A stretch of 64,000 nt of DNA from Leucogyrophana mollusca (GCA_021014945.1 MU266372.1:1-64000); one strand, 5' to 3'; numbered from the stretch's first letter, positions 44,596-57,249 are shown. Program-made: numbers and translations. Notes: generated by a model not told the origin, from the letters alone.

Positions 44596-46801
44596 ATGCA
44601 CGCCGTCAGACGCTCTCTTCATATCTCTCTCACTCGTTGCACACGTTCCGGACTAGATATGAAACGAGGACCCAGTAGAAATATTCGTTCCAGTGCTCCT
44701 GCAAAAGCCCCGGCTGTAGCAACTGCTGCCAAAGTCAAGCTTCCACCTCCGACGCCACTTGCCGCTCCTGCTGCAGCGCCAGCCATGGCACCTTCGAGCA
44801 TGCCAACAGACAGGTCACATTTTAGTGCTCTGAGATTTCAGGATGCACCCATATCACAGGCCTCAAAGGCTTCAATACAACACGAGTACGTCTTCTGTGT
44901 TCGCGTGTGCAATCCATGTGCAGTAAAGTAAGTTGTTGTATTGATAGTATGATAGGTTTATGACCGATGTACAAGGTAAACCATAATGTTTTCGAGGCTT
45001 TATTCACGTACTGACCACAGCGGACTCCAGAGGCAACACTGCAGGTATGTGTTGCTCTCCGTGTATGGTTTCAAGTTACCCATCCTCTTGTAGCTTGGCT
45101 TGTCTGGGGTCGACCTTCTTGTGCAAGCTAAGACAGGAACTGGTGAGTCGATAGTGGCTCTTTCTTCCCCCATTCATATACCCAACCTTGCTCCCAGGAA
45201 AAACAGCTGCTTTTCTTCTTCCTGCAATCGAAAACCTTGCGAAGCAGAAGCTTCCCTCTCCAAATCAGATATCCATTCTTGTTCTCTCTCCGACGAGGGA
45301 ACTTGCATTGCAGGTTTGAGCGTTTGTCGTTGTTGTATGTTTCTTATAACACCTGTCATTAGATTGAAAAGGAAGCGAAAGGGCTCTTACAACACCATCA
45401 GCTTGCTGTCCAAAGCGTCATTGGCGGGACCAAGTATGCAGTAACACCCGTGGTCACAGCTCTTTTACTGATCAGTCATAACAGCATCAACACGGAGACA
45501 AACCGGATTGCAAACCAGCGATGCGACATCCTGGTCGCCACGCCAGGAAGACTAGTTGACCACTTACAATCCAATGATCTCAAGACCCGTCTAGGCAACC
45601 TTAAAACACTAGTTTTGGACGAAGCCGACCGTCTTCTTGACTCAGGATTCAAGCCAGAATTAGAGAAGATTCTGACATTCCTTCCCAACCGACAACAAGT
45701 ACCCAGGCAATGCATGCTTTATTCAGCAACGTTGAGCAAACCCATCAGACAGGTATATTTAGCATAGCCTCGGGGTGTCGCGTTAGCCATCTAATCGCGT
45801 ACTTACAGATCGCCTCATTATACCTTCATCCCAACCACAAGTTCGTCTCGACCCTGCATGAGGATGAGATCAATACCCATCAACATGGTTCGTCTTGAAA
45901 GAGATTTTCTGGTATCCGCTTGACGTCACTTGCAGTTTCCCAATCCTTCGTTATCGCGTCAATGGAGGATACTCTTCCCGCGGCCCTTTCCATCCTACGT
46001 GCTGAGATGGCCGAAAACCTTGGCTCCTTCAAATGCATGGTTTTCTGTACGACCGCCCGCGGAACATCCGCAGCTGCGGAAATTCTCGCTGGCGCAGGCG
46101 GTTCAACCTTGCCACCTATACTCGAGATCCACAGCCGCATGTCGCAAAACGCGCGGGGGAAAAGCGCTGAAGCGTTTAAAAACGCGAAAAGCGCGATCTT
46201 ATTCTCATCCGATGTCACCGCGAGGGGCATGGATTTCCCTGGGTGAGTTAGCTCAGGACGTGAAGAGGTGGGAGTGTTGCTTACGCGGGTATGCAGGGTT
46301 AATTTGGTCTTGCAGATGGGCCTCCCGAGCTCTGCTGAGCAATACATTCACCGACTAGGACGTACCGCTCGCGCTGGCGCCGGAGGACGTGGCATTATCC
46401 TCCTCTCCAACGCCGAATCATTCTTCCTCGGAACACGTGAGATGAGTAGCCTGCCTGTCACCAGACATGCTCCTCTCCCCCCTCTTGACCGTGAGCGTGA
46501 ATCTGTAGCTGCTGCAATCGCGGCACTCGACGAGCAAACCCAGCAACAGGCATATGCGGCCTGGCTCGGGTTCAATAAGATGTACTTGCGGCAGCTCAAG
46601 TGGACGCCTGCGCAGCTCGTCGACGAGGGAAACAAGTATGCCCGTGAGGTGCTGGGGTGGAGAGAGACAAAGCCACCGCCACTGATGAAGAAGGCAGCGG
46701 GGATGATGGGGCTTACACGCGTTCCAGGTTTGAATCTGGTGGGTCGGCTGCCGTGGGACGAAGAGCGTCCGCCCAGAGGTCAACCGAAGCAGAAAAGATA
46801 G
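44596..46801 (+). CDS. MSS116: Mitochondrial DEAD-box RNA helicase, MSS116-like
   Basis: This is an RNA helicase for group I/II intron splicing and translation in mitochondria. The N-terminus [19 protein letters not shown] is a good matrix targeting sequence, followed by an Ala/Pro-rich linker. Motif I is [15 protein letters not shown] (about 45125-45210, split by an intron). Motif Ia is [10 protein letters not shown], then [12 protein letters not shown] (Ib), [13 protein letters not shown] (II) and YSATLS (III). The second RecA domain has [16 protein letters not shown] (IV), [14 protein letters not shown] (V) and [12 protein letters not shown] (VI). A C-terminal extension with [14 protein letters not shown] and [16 protein letters not shown] matches the MSS116 accessory region, and the tail is basic (RGQPKQKR). 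About eight short introns are present. A start at 44659 would remove most of the presequence. It is divergent from NOT4. Confidence 0.93.
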
Positions 46802-47091
46802 ATGAGGTCGTTAGTATGATTACGCACGGGCTAGGTAGCGGAACCAGATAGATAGCCCTTTATTGATAGATGATTACTCCACTGGCTCTTTTGTGAGCTT
46901 TATGGATTCAAAGGGGAGTGAGTTCACACCACAGACGGCGACATCCGACCCATCACTTAGTCGCCCGCTGATCCGTTCAAGGGGTGAGGAGAATGCAAGG
47001 TCAATAAGTTGGTGTACGCAGCAGCACAGATGAGATATAGACCTAGTGGATACAGCATGGAGTCGATCGTAAGGCGATGGCGAGGCGAATG

Positions 47092-47664
47092 TTAAAAGTC
47101 ATCATCGTCATCAAAATCTCTCCGACGTTGGTACTGCGGCAAATTGTATATCGGATCCTCGTCCTCAGTAGAAAACGAAAGACTACTCACCACTATCGTC
47201 GTCCTCTTCGCCGTTGTCTTCGATTGCGCCTCCTCCATCTGCGTGCCGTCAGCCTCGGCGGGAGATGTGTACTGTGCGGGACTGCGCTCACCTGCTCGAG
47301 CAAGTCAATCAGCTGCTGCTCGCTCACCCTTCCGCGTAGCTGCCCCGATTGCGCCATTCGCACGATGATCGCCTCTATCTGTTTCGATCGCTCGGGGCTG
47401 ACGAGGGCGATGCGGGATACTGCACCACGCCGCGGGTCATATCAGTCAATGCGGTTTGTGAGATCGCCGAAGCGGGGTCGAGAGCGCCGGCTCGAATGGG
47501 AGCCAGCTGGGAGACGTACATCGTTCACGCGCAGCCGTGTCCAGGACAGTCGCCATCATATCTCTCCGCATCTCCTCTTCTGCTTTCCGCTTGGCCTCTT
47601 CCTCTCCACCTTGTGCGCCGTTCTGTGGTGTCATACCCGGGGGAAGCTGGCTTAGTCCTTCCAT
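47092..47664 (-). CDS. PDCD5: PDCD5/TFAR19 DNA-binding family protein
   Basis: This is a small helical protein conserved from archaea to animals (PDCD5), linked to apoptosis and to the TIP60 and TRiC partners in animals; its role in fungi is poorly defined. The start at 47664 gives MEGLSQLPPGMTPQNGAQGG. The core is EEAKRKAEEEMRRDMMATVL, then DTAARERLSRIALVSPERSK, VRMAQSGQLRGRVSEQQLID, and LLEQMEEAQSKTT. A short acidic tail (RRRDFDDDDDF) follows an intron near 47135-47190. Length and helix pattern match the family. Three introns are visible. The 3' end faces that of the helicase gene across about 290 bp. Confidence 0.92.
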
Positions 47665-47985
47665 ACTGAATCAATAGATGCAGAGGCTAAGTAGGAGCGA
47701 CGTAGGTGAGGTTTCGTTAGTGTAGCAGCCGGTAGTGATCCTCGATCGAAGAAGTGAAGGAGCCAGAGCCAAATATAGCTGGTATGGGGAGAACAAGTGA
47801 GAGGGTCACAAAGGTAAACAGAAACCATTGAATTTCGCAACATAAACACCAGAAGATTAGCGCTAGTACTACAGTGCACAGACAAGATCACTACTACAAC
47901 GAATCGATATACATCAATTATAAGATGAAGCAAAAAAAAACACTACCACCAACCCCAGCCCTTACAAGAATCATTGAACCAAAGC

Positions 47986-49231
47986 TCAGAGTATCATCCC
48001 AATAACAGCGCTGAGCAACACCAAAACAGCACCCGCACTGTGACCGATACCTGGAGCAGCCCCGCCGCTCTTCGTACCGGTCTGTGACGGGGAAGACGAT
48101 GCACTAGTGGCCGTGCCATTGAGCTGCATAGCGCGCGCTTGGAATGCAGCATAGTTGTTGGGTCCCGACTCAACTGCGTTGACAGAAAAGACCATGCCTT
48201 GGCCGCAGTGTCCGCTTTGCTTGCAGTAGACCCAAATGGGGGACGACTGAGGAAAAGTATGAGTACCGGAGGGGAAACTTGAAAGATAGGAACTTACATC
48301 GTTAACCTTGAAGGTGTACGTCGGGAAGGAGGTTGCGTCGGCTGCAACGGGCATGCTACGAAGGGATTGAAAATAAGTCCTCTCGGGTACTCTGTAGTGA
48401 ACGAGGTTTACGCACAATCCAGAATCAAACCCAACCTGACCGCTCGTCGACGTGAGGGTTAAGGCACGGCATGGGTCCGCGAACGTTGACTGCGTAGCAG
48501 TGTGGTTCTTCTGCATGAACTGGAATGTAACGGTATCGCCGACCTGGGCGGAGATGTTCGATGGCGTGTAAACCAAACTCGAACCGCCAACAATCACTTT
48601 GTGATCGGTGCCAGGGCTGGAAGTCGACGTCGACGAAGCGGAGCTAGGGTTGGATCCGTAGGTACTTGTTCCAGTGGCAGGGGGAGAGGTCGCAGTGCTA
48701 GGGGGGGCGGAAGCGCTCGACCCGCCCATAGCTGCAGCCTGGAACGCGGCGAACTGGTCTCCGGGGTTGATCGCAAAGACCATGCCTTGTTGGCAATGGT
48801 TCGCCTGGCGACAGTAGACCCAGACTGGATTTGTGTTCTGGACTGTGAATTCAGCAGCAGGGAATGGCCCAGCCGTGTTGCTCGCAGGCACTGGCATGCT
48901 AAAAGAGCAAGTAAGTAAGAAGGTTAAGGGTTTGTGAATGGGTGCTTACAAGCCGGAGTCGAAGCCGCCTGGGGCCATCTGGCAGGGGTTGGCGAAGGTG
49001 GACTGAGTGGCAGTATGATTTGCTTGCTTAAAAGTAAAAACAACGGTGTCGCCTGGATTGGCATTCTGGAAGGACTGTTAAGTGTGAAGAATCCAGCAAA
49101 GGCGCGGAATAACTTACAACAAACGAAGGGTTGTAGGTCAGAGGGCCACCTCCAACTGTGACGTTGAATTGAGCGGCCTGAGCCACTGCGACCAACGACG
49201 CCAGAGAGGCAAACGCGATAGAATTGAACAT
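47986..49231 (-). CDS. GPI-anchored extracellular protein with two cupredoxin domains
   Basis: This is a secreted, serine-rich protein of the fungal cupredoxin-like family. A signal peptide (MFNSIAFASLASLVAVAQAA) leads to domain 1 (QFNVTVGGGPLTYNPSFV, then FKQANHTATQSTFANPCQMA and VWVYCRQANHCQQGMVFAIN). A Ser/Thr/Ala-rich linker of about 50 residues joins it to domain 2 (KVIVGGSSLVYTPSNISAQV, FMQKNHTATQSTFADPCRAL, WVYCKQSGHCGQGMVF). In both domains the His, Cys, His and Met of a type 1 copper site can be placed: NHT, then YC, NHC or GHC, and GM. The C-terminus is Ser/Thr-rich and ends in a hydrophobic GPI signal (AGAVLVLLSAVIGMIL). Three introns interrupt the domains. Function is unknown; a copper-binding or redox role at the cell wall is inferred. 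A TATA box lies about 140 bp upstream. Confidence 0.92.
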
Positions 49232-50268
49232 TGTCGACGCGGTCGAGACGAGGTGAAGAGAATGAAATAGATAGCAGAGGCGTCAAGCCGTGATTGTGAG
49301 TTAGAGAGAAGGAAGGACGCGCAGCGGCAACGAAGGGAAAGGACAAGGGTGGTCGCAACAGAAAAACAACTGCTTTATAGGCGGCATTTGTGCTTTGTGT
49401 GCCTGTAAAATGGCGGTCTCAATTTGATTGACTTTTGAACAAAGAAAATCAACCCAAAAACGGAAGTAAAGAACAATGAAAAACCACGTGGGTCGCCGTG
49501 GGTACAACCATTGACACCGTCGGTATTCCCTAAAATAGACTTGTCGCCATCTCGCCAGACAGCGTTCAATATTGTTAAGTCACAGGTCGAAAGTAAAGTG
49601 AACAAGTGATCGTTGCGATAGACCATAATATTCTACGTGGGGGAGAGTAGAAACCTATAGTTCATCGTAACGGGAAAAGGAGCACATAAAGATCAATTCA
49701 TGCTCGCGAACCAAAACCAACCTCCAGACATGTATCATGACCAGCCTTACTTCCGTGTAACCGCAGTGGGGTAGTAGGGGGGATTTTTGGAGGAGAACCG
49801 TAAGCGCGAGAAGAGCCTTCGATAAAATAGAGCCTACGTCGTCTTTGGGAGTCTCCGTCGGAAGCTTGGGTCGTGCTGTAGACACGATTGCAATCCTCCC
49901 CGGCTCTTCACCGTTCAAAGGATGACTTATTGTGTATTCTGCTTCGCACTCCTGTAACTGGTGTTACTCATTGCGCAACAATCCAACGCATTATCCTGGA
50001 TTATCCCGCCTTGGTCGAGAGCACTTAGCAGGAATCAACCAACGCCATGTCCATTATTGGTACATCAATCGTGGTCAGTCAACCTAATAGAAGTTGGGAT
50101 GCTCGTATAGCTGCAAGGCAAGCATTGAAGGGATTTGGGCATATGTCCAGGCGACATCGATCGATGGAACGAAACGAGCTATGAGCGGCAACGCCCGACA
50201 GATCGGGGGTAATAGTCTGTACAGCCGTAGGCGCTTCCCAAACCGGACTTGTCTCCATCTCATCAGAG
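49232..50268. other. Intergenic region between cupredoxin gene and PAN2
   Basis: No gene is supported. Frames of 80-140 codons on the minus strand have no domain. The left part holds the cupredoxin-gene promoter, including the TATA box at 49372-49380. The right part is presumably the PAN2 5' flank. Confidence 0.5.
49372..49380 (-). promoter_or_regulatory. TATA box of the cupredoxin-protein gene
   Basis: On the minus strand the sequence reads CTATAAAGC, about 140-150 bp upstream of the ATG at 49231. This is consistent with a strongly regulated secreted-protein gene. Confidence 0.5.
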
Positions 50269-53200
50269 ATGTCGACGTCGTATCGAATAGTTGAGCCGAT
50301 CGCAACTCTCGGGGAAACTTATGTTCAGCCGATAACAGCCCTATGCTTTGACCCCGTGTCAGACAGCCTCTGGACCGGTACAAATTCTGGGACAGTCGTA
50401 GCGCTGCATTCGATCCATGGTTTGCGTGGTGTATCGTTTCCGGTCGGCGGAGGTCTCGCAGTCAAGCAATTGTCTGTCGGGGACAACTATGTGAGAGCAC
50501 TGGGTGTAGCTGGAGAAGGAGTTGGCTCGTGGGCAAAGGGTGGAATGAACAAGTGGTTCTTCCGGTGAGTCACAGTATTCTGCACCGCGATCGGTTGCTA
50601 CACGAACCCATGCAGACCCTCGTCGACAGTCACCGCGTTCTCGGCCACGACGTACTCTTCTAACACCATTGCGGCATCTACCACCTTGCCAGACATATAT
50701 CTGCTCAACTCAATGACCGGCAACGCAACGAGACAAGCGCCCACATCATCTGTAGTGACCCATCTCCAGTTCTCCCACTCGGCTCTTCTTAGCGCTTCAG
50801 TCGACGGTTTTGTACGTGCACATGACCCAAGGACAGGCCTTCGCCGCGAGAATGGCGAGAACTCGGTGCAGGCACACACCAGCGGTGTGCAAGACTTGCA
50901 GTCAAGTGGTAATTACTTTTTTACGATAGGCTGGAGCATCAGGTGTGTACCCAGCCTGCAATCACATACGACGGGAATAACGTTGGATAGACGTGGTCAC
51001 GATTTTCCCGACCCCCTTGTCAAAGTTTACGATCTCCGTACAATGCGCCCTCTCCCACCCGTTCCATTCTCCGATGGCCCCTCTTTCATCAACATCCTCC
51101 CTAAGCACTCATCGAGTCTGGTCGTGACCTCAGCTCAAGGTCTTGTCAACGTCGTAGATGTGTCCGATTACAGCAAAGCTAGTGGATTCTACCAGGTATG
51201 TGCACTTTGTGAAATCCTACCATCAGTCACTACCACATTCAATGTATTCGACCTACGAATCGACGCCTTTGTAACGGATAGATACTACTTCACCTTGTTG
51301 ATAATCTTCATATTCTTACATGTGTTCTAGCTTGAAACAGCATCTTACATCACGTCTACTTCCGTCTCCTCCAACGGCTCGTTTATCGCGTTTGGCGATG
51401 GCGTGGGTGTCGTGCACCTGATGACGGCGACCGCCTCCGACGACACTGAGCAGCTGTTCAACGGATTCGAGGGGCAGCCAATCGAGTGGGCGGATGTGCC
51501 TGAGCCATTACCTCACATCGAGTGGACGGACGAGACGTAAGCCCGTTTTCTAAAGACTTCTAGTTCACTCCGCTGACACGCCCACTCAGTCCGCTCAATA
51601 GTATTGGCCTCCCACACTACAGCTCACTCCTCCTGTCATCTTGGACCCCACAGTTCCTTCCCCCGAGCAATATTGCTGCACATCCCCCACCTCCGAAGAT
51701 CCCGCCACAGATACTCACTACGATGAAGACGAATGACAACGTCGCATATGCTGCACTACCGAAGGAGCTCAGGGGACGGCGGAATCGTGCTGCACTGGCA
51801 GGAGCGCGGGAGGCAAAGGGTCGGTTCCGGAGTGGAAGGAGGGGTATGGACTCGGACGATGTGGGTCGCTATGCTCCCGGTTGAAAGTGTACTGATGCTA
51901 GAATGTGTAGGTCGAGCTCGAGACGCTGATGATCGATGACAGCGTCGAGGAAGTTCCGCGGATCTATCGCCAAGTCGAAATTGAGTACTCCAAGTTCGGA
52001 GTCGAGGACTTTGACTTTGGGTGTGTGTTCCACCTTTCCTCATCTTCGCGTCCAACTGACTGGAGCATGGTAGCTTTTACAACCGCACACCCTTTTCCGG
52101 GCTCGAGACGCACATTCTCAATTCGTACACAAACCCCCTCCTCCAAGTCCTGCACTACACCTTTGCCATCCGTGTGCTAGCAAAGAGCCACGTGACGACG
52201 AGCTGCCCACGGGAACACTGTCTTCTTTGTGAGCTAGGGTTCGTCACGCGCATGCTTGAGGATGCCCGAGGAACCAACTGCCAAGGAGGTAATTGGTGTC
52301 GGGTAGTGGGAGTGTTGGCACAAGGCGAGTGTATTGACCAGACTAGAAGTGCGAATTACTAACAGCTCCCACCTCAGCCCAGAACCAACTCGAGCTCATC
52401 GACTATGGGCGGGAGCCCACGGAGGTGGACTACAGTCACATGATTCAGTCATTCCATCGCTTCCTCGTCGATCATCTCAGCCTTGAAGGCAATGCATTTC
52501 CTCACAACCCTGTAGTTGTTAAACCACCTTCCTCTCCCTTCCAGTCAGATACACACGCTCACTCGCCCGCTGCTGCCCCGATTACGCAGCTGCTCGGCAT
52601 CGATGCGAAGAATATCATCGTCTGTATGAGCTGCAAGGCTGTGAGGGAGAAGGAGAACATGACGCATATCGTGGATATGATATACCCGCGCAAGGTGCCT
52701 CTTTTCAAGTTCCAAGCTAACGCGAAATCCGCCTGGCTGACAAACACCATTACTTGCCCGTCCAGCCTCTCCCGAACGAACCACCGCCATCTACTTCCTT
52801 CCCTGAACTCCTCCGTGCCTCCCTGATCCGCCAAATGACGCACAAAGCAACGTGTCAGACGTGCAAACAATTCGCAACGTTCTCTTCTCGGCGCTCAATA
52901 CCTACTGCAGACCTCCCACCCATCCTTGCAGTGAATGCATGTGTGTATAACGAGGAGAACTTGCGAACTTGGATGGATGGCAGCGGTAGAGCATCAGGCC
53001 GAGGGCGCTTTTTGGAGCCGCAGGTGGAACTTAGGGGAGAAGTAGAGGGCGTTGATGACCCGGAGAGCATCGAGTATGAGCTGAGGGTACGTATTACCTT
53101 TTGTTCGTGGATTGACTATTGTGCTCAGATTCCCCCTAGTCTATGGTAGTGCAAATTACGACAAAGGCAAAACACTCACATCTCGTGGCCATTGTCAAGG

Positions 53201-54761
53201 GTCTGTTCTTACGCTTTTCTTTTCTCCGCGGACCCTTGCTTACCCACTCTAGTTCCGGAGGCTGAGGGTCAGTCGGACCTCAAAAGCCCTTGGTTTGTCT
53301 TCAACGACTTCGTTGTGCGCAATATAACCGAAGAGGAAGCACTGAGCTTCCCAAGCACGTGGAAGGTCCGCAGTGTTTCTCTCTTGCCACGTCGGTGACA
53401 CTAATTTGCACCTTCCCTTTCGTGCACGTTTGCAGGTTCCTGCGATCTTATACCTCGAGCGCATCGATGTTCGCCCACGTCTCGATTTCAGTGCTTTGCC
53501 CGACGAGCTTGACCCGTCGATCCTAAGCCGGGACACGTCAATATCGATGTCAGTATTCGTTCTCCTTCTCCTGAGCTGTTGGCTTACCCCCGTGTTACGT
53601 TGGTTCAGAAATCGCGACAAAAACCTCATTAGACACGAGTGCCTTCGTTTCGAAGAGCTCCCAAAACCCGGGACACTTGTTGCGATCGATGCAGAATTTG
53701 TGTCAATGCAACAGGTAAGCTCTCATCAAGCATGACATAAGCAACTACTCACTTGTTGTAGGAGGAAACAGAGTACAGATCGGACGGTACAAACAGGGTA
53801 ATCCGCCCGGCACGTCTCAGCCTTGCGCGTGTCTCCGTTTTACGTGGTGACGGCCCCAAGGAAGGCGTGCCTTTCATCGATGACCACATACATACGAGTG
53901 AGGCCATCGTGGACTATCTGACGGAGTTTTCTGGGATTAAGTGTATGTATTTCTCATGCATCCTACCTCCATATCTTCATAACTGCTACTTAGTTGGCGA
54001 CCTCGACCCGCATTTGTCAAGGCATACACTGACACCACTGAAGCTGGTGTACAAAAAGTTGCGTCTTTTGGTGGACCGCGGATGTATATTCATAGGGCAC
54101 GGGCTCTCCAAAGACTTCCGTATCATCAGTCAGTCCTTCTGAACGTCGTTGTCACCACCTTTTCTCACCCGCGTACTTGACATGCACAGATATCTTCGTC
54201 CCCCCAGAACAGGTAATTGACACCGTTGACCTATACTTCCTCCGCGCACGCCAGCGCCGCCTTTCCCTCCGATTCCTCTCCTGGTTCGTCCTACAGGAGA
54301 CCATCCAAACCGATACGCATGACTCGATTGAGGATGCGCGATCCGCCCTACGGCTGTACAAAGCATATCACACGTTCGAAGAGCAAGGTGTGTTCGACGC
54401 AAAGCTCGAGGAGCTATATCGCGAGGGGCGACAGTACGTGAGTAAACCCCCTCCTTCACAGCTCATCCTCGTCGATTAACTAATGACGGGGATGCAACAG
54501 AACTGGAAGCCACCGCAGGCTACAACGAGCCCTCCAGCGCAATCGCAATCTCCAGCACCGGCGAATCCGACCTCCCCTATTCCGCTCGGACAGTTTTCAA
54601 TGGTGCATCGCGGCAGTGGCAGCTTTGGCCAGTCACAATTCCAGTCACCTAGCCCCTTCAACGTGTCGAACTCGCCTGCCCCATTCGGCAGCATGCAAAA
54701 TTACTTTGTCCCGCCCGATATATACGAAGGTAACAAATGGAGTGGTCGTGGACAACGGTAA
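50269..54761 (+). CDS. PAN2: PAN2, catalytic subunit of the PAN2-PAN3 deadenylase
   Basis: PAN2 trims poly(A) tails of mRNA in the cytoplasm. The start at 50269 gives MSTSYRIVEPIATLGETYVQ. The N-terminal WD40 propeller runs to about 51540. The PAN3-binding linker follows (KELRGRRNRAALAGAREAKG). The inactive ubiquitin-hydrolase-like domain spans about 52020-53640 and includes the Cys pairs CPREHCLLCELGF and CQTCKQF. The C-terminal RNase D/DEDD exonuclease shows VAIDAEFV (first D and E), FIGHGLSKDFRIIN (second D) and TDTHDSIEDARSALRLY (last D), so it looks active. A Gln/Pro/Ser-rich tail (after an intron ending near 54500) ends IYEGNKWSGRGQR. Many short introns are present, at least twelve. All four catalytic acidic residues are visible. 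Confidence 0.95.
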
Positions 54762-55261
54762 GGGGAGCCCATACTTGGCACGTTCATTTCTGTTACAAAT
54801 GTTTTCGATCTTGGGGAACAAAGAAACTATGCAATCATGCCACCCCTTTAGGTACTATTAGCAGTGCCGCTGGCGATACTGAGAGGCACTCGTAAGCCGG
54901 GATATTTGAATTCTCTGCTGGCAGACCACCGTTGTTATCATATCAGACATCTCTTGTTCAGCTTGAGGTAGGGCGCTAAAGTTGAAGGACTTCTTTCCCC
55001 GGCGTAAACCCAGGCCCGAGCCCGTGCCTTCAGCGACTGGGAATCTGACATGCCCAGTGAACACGCTCTTTAGAGCCATTTTACGCCAATGGTGAGAGCG
55101 TCGCCATATACCCGATCACCGGGCCTCTTGACCCCCGTGTTACATATCCTCCAGCATTCCCAACCATCGAACTGCCCCGAATTCATCCACCGACCTTGCC
55201 GGGTCCATCCCACCCTTTATGCAGGGTTCTCGAATACCAACTTAACGGCAACACGGGCCCT

Positions 55262-55752
55262 CGTCTCCCTGTACCTCAATCAGTCCTCCTCCCCCTGCCG
55301 AAGTACTCCTTCCAATATTCAGGCTGGTCCATCGGGATGCTAAGTTGAACCAAGTTCGCTCGTGTCTGCCGACATTCCCCCACGCCTTCGCATGCACTGT
55401 TTGGCGAGATGCACTGTCTCTCGAACCCGGGTTCTGGACCGCCTTAACCATTTCCGTAGACTCGGACCTCCTCTCTCTTTCCGGTTTACCATCCCACCTC
55501 CGGTGGTCGCACGATCTCCCTTTGCGGGTGGCCATATCCAGGCACATAGATAGTTTCGCGGAGACTTCCCTTGTCCCGTTCGACCGGTCTTACAGTCACG
55601 GTGTCAGACGGGTAACCCCTGATACGCCCGTCGAAGCACAAGGTGCAGCTGAAATGCCGGTGCAGCCGTGGACGTGTAGCTGTCCTTCTCCTGTTCCCCT
55701 CCATCTTGACGGTCGAAATCTTCTCTATGCCTGGGTTGGAGATCCTGCCTGA
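55262..55752 (+). pseudogene. F-box protein fragment
   Basis: The frame contains a clear basidiomycete-type F-box: PPPAEVLLPIFRLVHRDAKL, then FACTVWRDALSLEPGFWTAL and LTISVDSDL. The adaptor-binding motif would recruit SKP1 for ubiquitination. However, the frame has an upstream stop (near 55238) and no Met before the F-box. It ends after about 160 codons without the leucine-rich repeats usual in these proteins. It is either a truncated pseudogene or the last exon of a gene whose start I cannot place. It lies just downstream of PAN2. Confidence 0.35.
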
Positions 55753-55856
55753 CTGATTCAACTGCCCGTCCTTCAAATATCACATTTCGTGCTTACTGAG
55801 ACCTGCTGACAAGTGCTTGCATTTGCCTATGCCGTCTACTCGAAGACTAGGAAGTA

Positions 55857-57150
55857 TTATATCACTACTGTTCTAGGCGGTTTGCCCCATCGTTTCCATT
55901 CGTGTCCAAAGGGAAGCCCCTCCGATTTCGGGGGATGAGGTAGTTCAGAGAACATATTGACAATTTCCGCAGGACAACTAAAATCATAGATGCGGACAGA
56001 TGTACCATCCATATTGACACCACTGCTCGCCTGGACTACAACTGAGACGCCCTCACATATCGCCCTCGGGGCAGGCACCACAGCTGACCCAATTGACGGT
56101 GACGGGCATTGCAGATATCCTGAAAGTTCGATTTAATCATGGGTTGTCAAGGCAAGATGCAATCGAAGATGGATCAGAAAAGATACATGACATCAAAGCC
56201 GAAGCTCAGAAACAGCTTCTAGTTGATAATTATTTGTATACAGATCATCGTTGAAGGTCGAACAGAGCGAACAGTCGGGGAGCGAAGTTGGCAACAAGGA
56301 CCAAGGCTCACCAAGCATTGACTTAGTTCCTTGTGATCGTCGAGGTACTCGAAAAGCCTGCGGTTCTGTGAAAAGTAGTCAGCACAAATAATGACAGTCA
56401 GGACAGAAAAGGATCAGGAGGGGTTGCCCGAAAAAATTGAGCTGTGGCGGGCCTTTTCGGCAGCAGTTATACGAAGACCGTCGTGATAAAATACATCATA
56501 CAAAGACATCGTAATGGTGTGGTACTCACAGGATCGAAATGCAACAGGCCATCTAAATGCCAATGGCTCCGTGAAGGAGCAACGCTGAGGCTGGGACCTG
56601 GTAAGACGTTAGTATTGTGAATTATTGCTTAGAGAAGGGGTTGAAGCTCAGAGTTTTAAAAAAACAGCCAGGAATTGTCATCAGAGTAACCTCAATGAGG
56701 CACATCAGGCGGTAATTCCAAATTTACATCACAGAAGTATATGAATGCAATGAGGGAAACAACTCACGTCGCTGCCCGTCATCCTCCTTTAACCCAGGGC
56801 TTCCGTCAGCGAGGTGACCTGCATCTGTAAGTCCGTCCTGAGTCCTGACCAGTTCGTACCGGTTGGGACCAATCGAAACCAACCAAAACCACTAGATTGT
56901 CACCCTGATGTGAAAATAGAATTTGCATGAGCGAAAAGTTCAGACGACAGTAGACAACAAAGAATCAGTGGATTGACAGATAATTGCAAAGCATCGTGCC
57001 ACAAGGGTACTCAGATACTCTAGTTTGAATTGATGGTTCATCTTACAAGGCAAATATTGCTGAAGGACCCAAGTATTTACACTCACCCATGCATCCTTTG
57101 GTTCGACGTTGAGTTTCTCATGAAAGCGGTTGAGTTCTGTAAAAACATGA
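55857..57150 (-). CDS. Unassigned spliced gene
   Basis: This is a tentative model. Several minus-strand segments between acceptor and donor sites have coding-like composition. One is near 57085-57125 (LNRFHEKLNVEPKDAW) and one near 56770-56890 (SIGPNRYELVRTQDGLTDAG, followed by a GTGAGT donor). Others are 56530-56600 (GPSLSVAPSRSHWHLDGLLH), 56310-56366 (NRRLFEYLDDHKELSQCL) and the last exon 55857-56121 (GYLQCPSPSIGSAVVPAPRA to PPRTVVI). I cannot name a family. Introns would be longer than elsewhere in this window, and the 5' end is unknown. It may be a degraded gene. Confidence 0.35.
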
Positions 57151-57249
57151 GTAAATACCTCATATAATATGAAAAGAAAAGGTAAAGGGATCAGTGTAAC
57201 TATGACATATAAGCCACACCGCGCCGTGTTCATGTATGACAATCGACGC

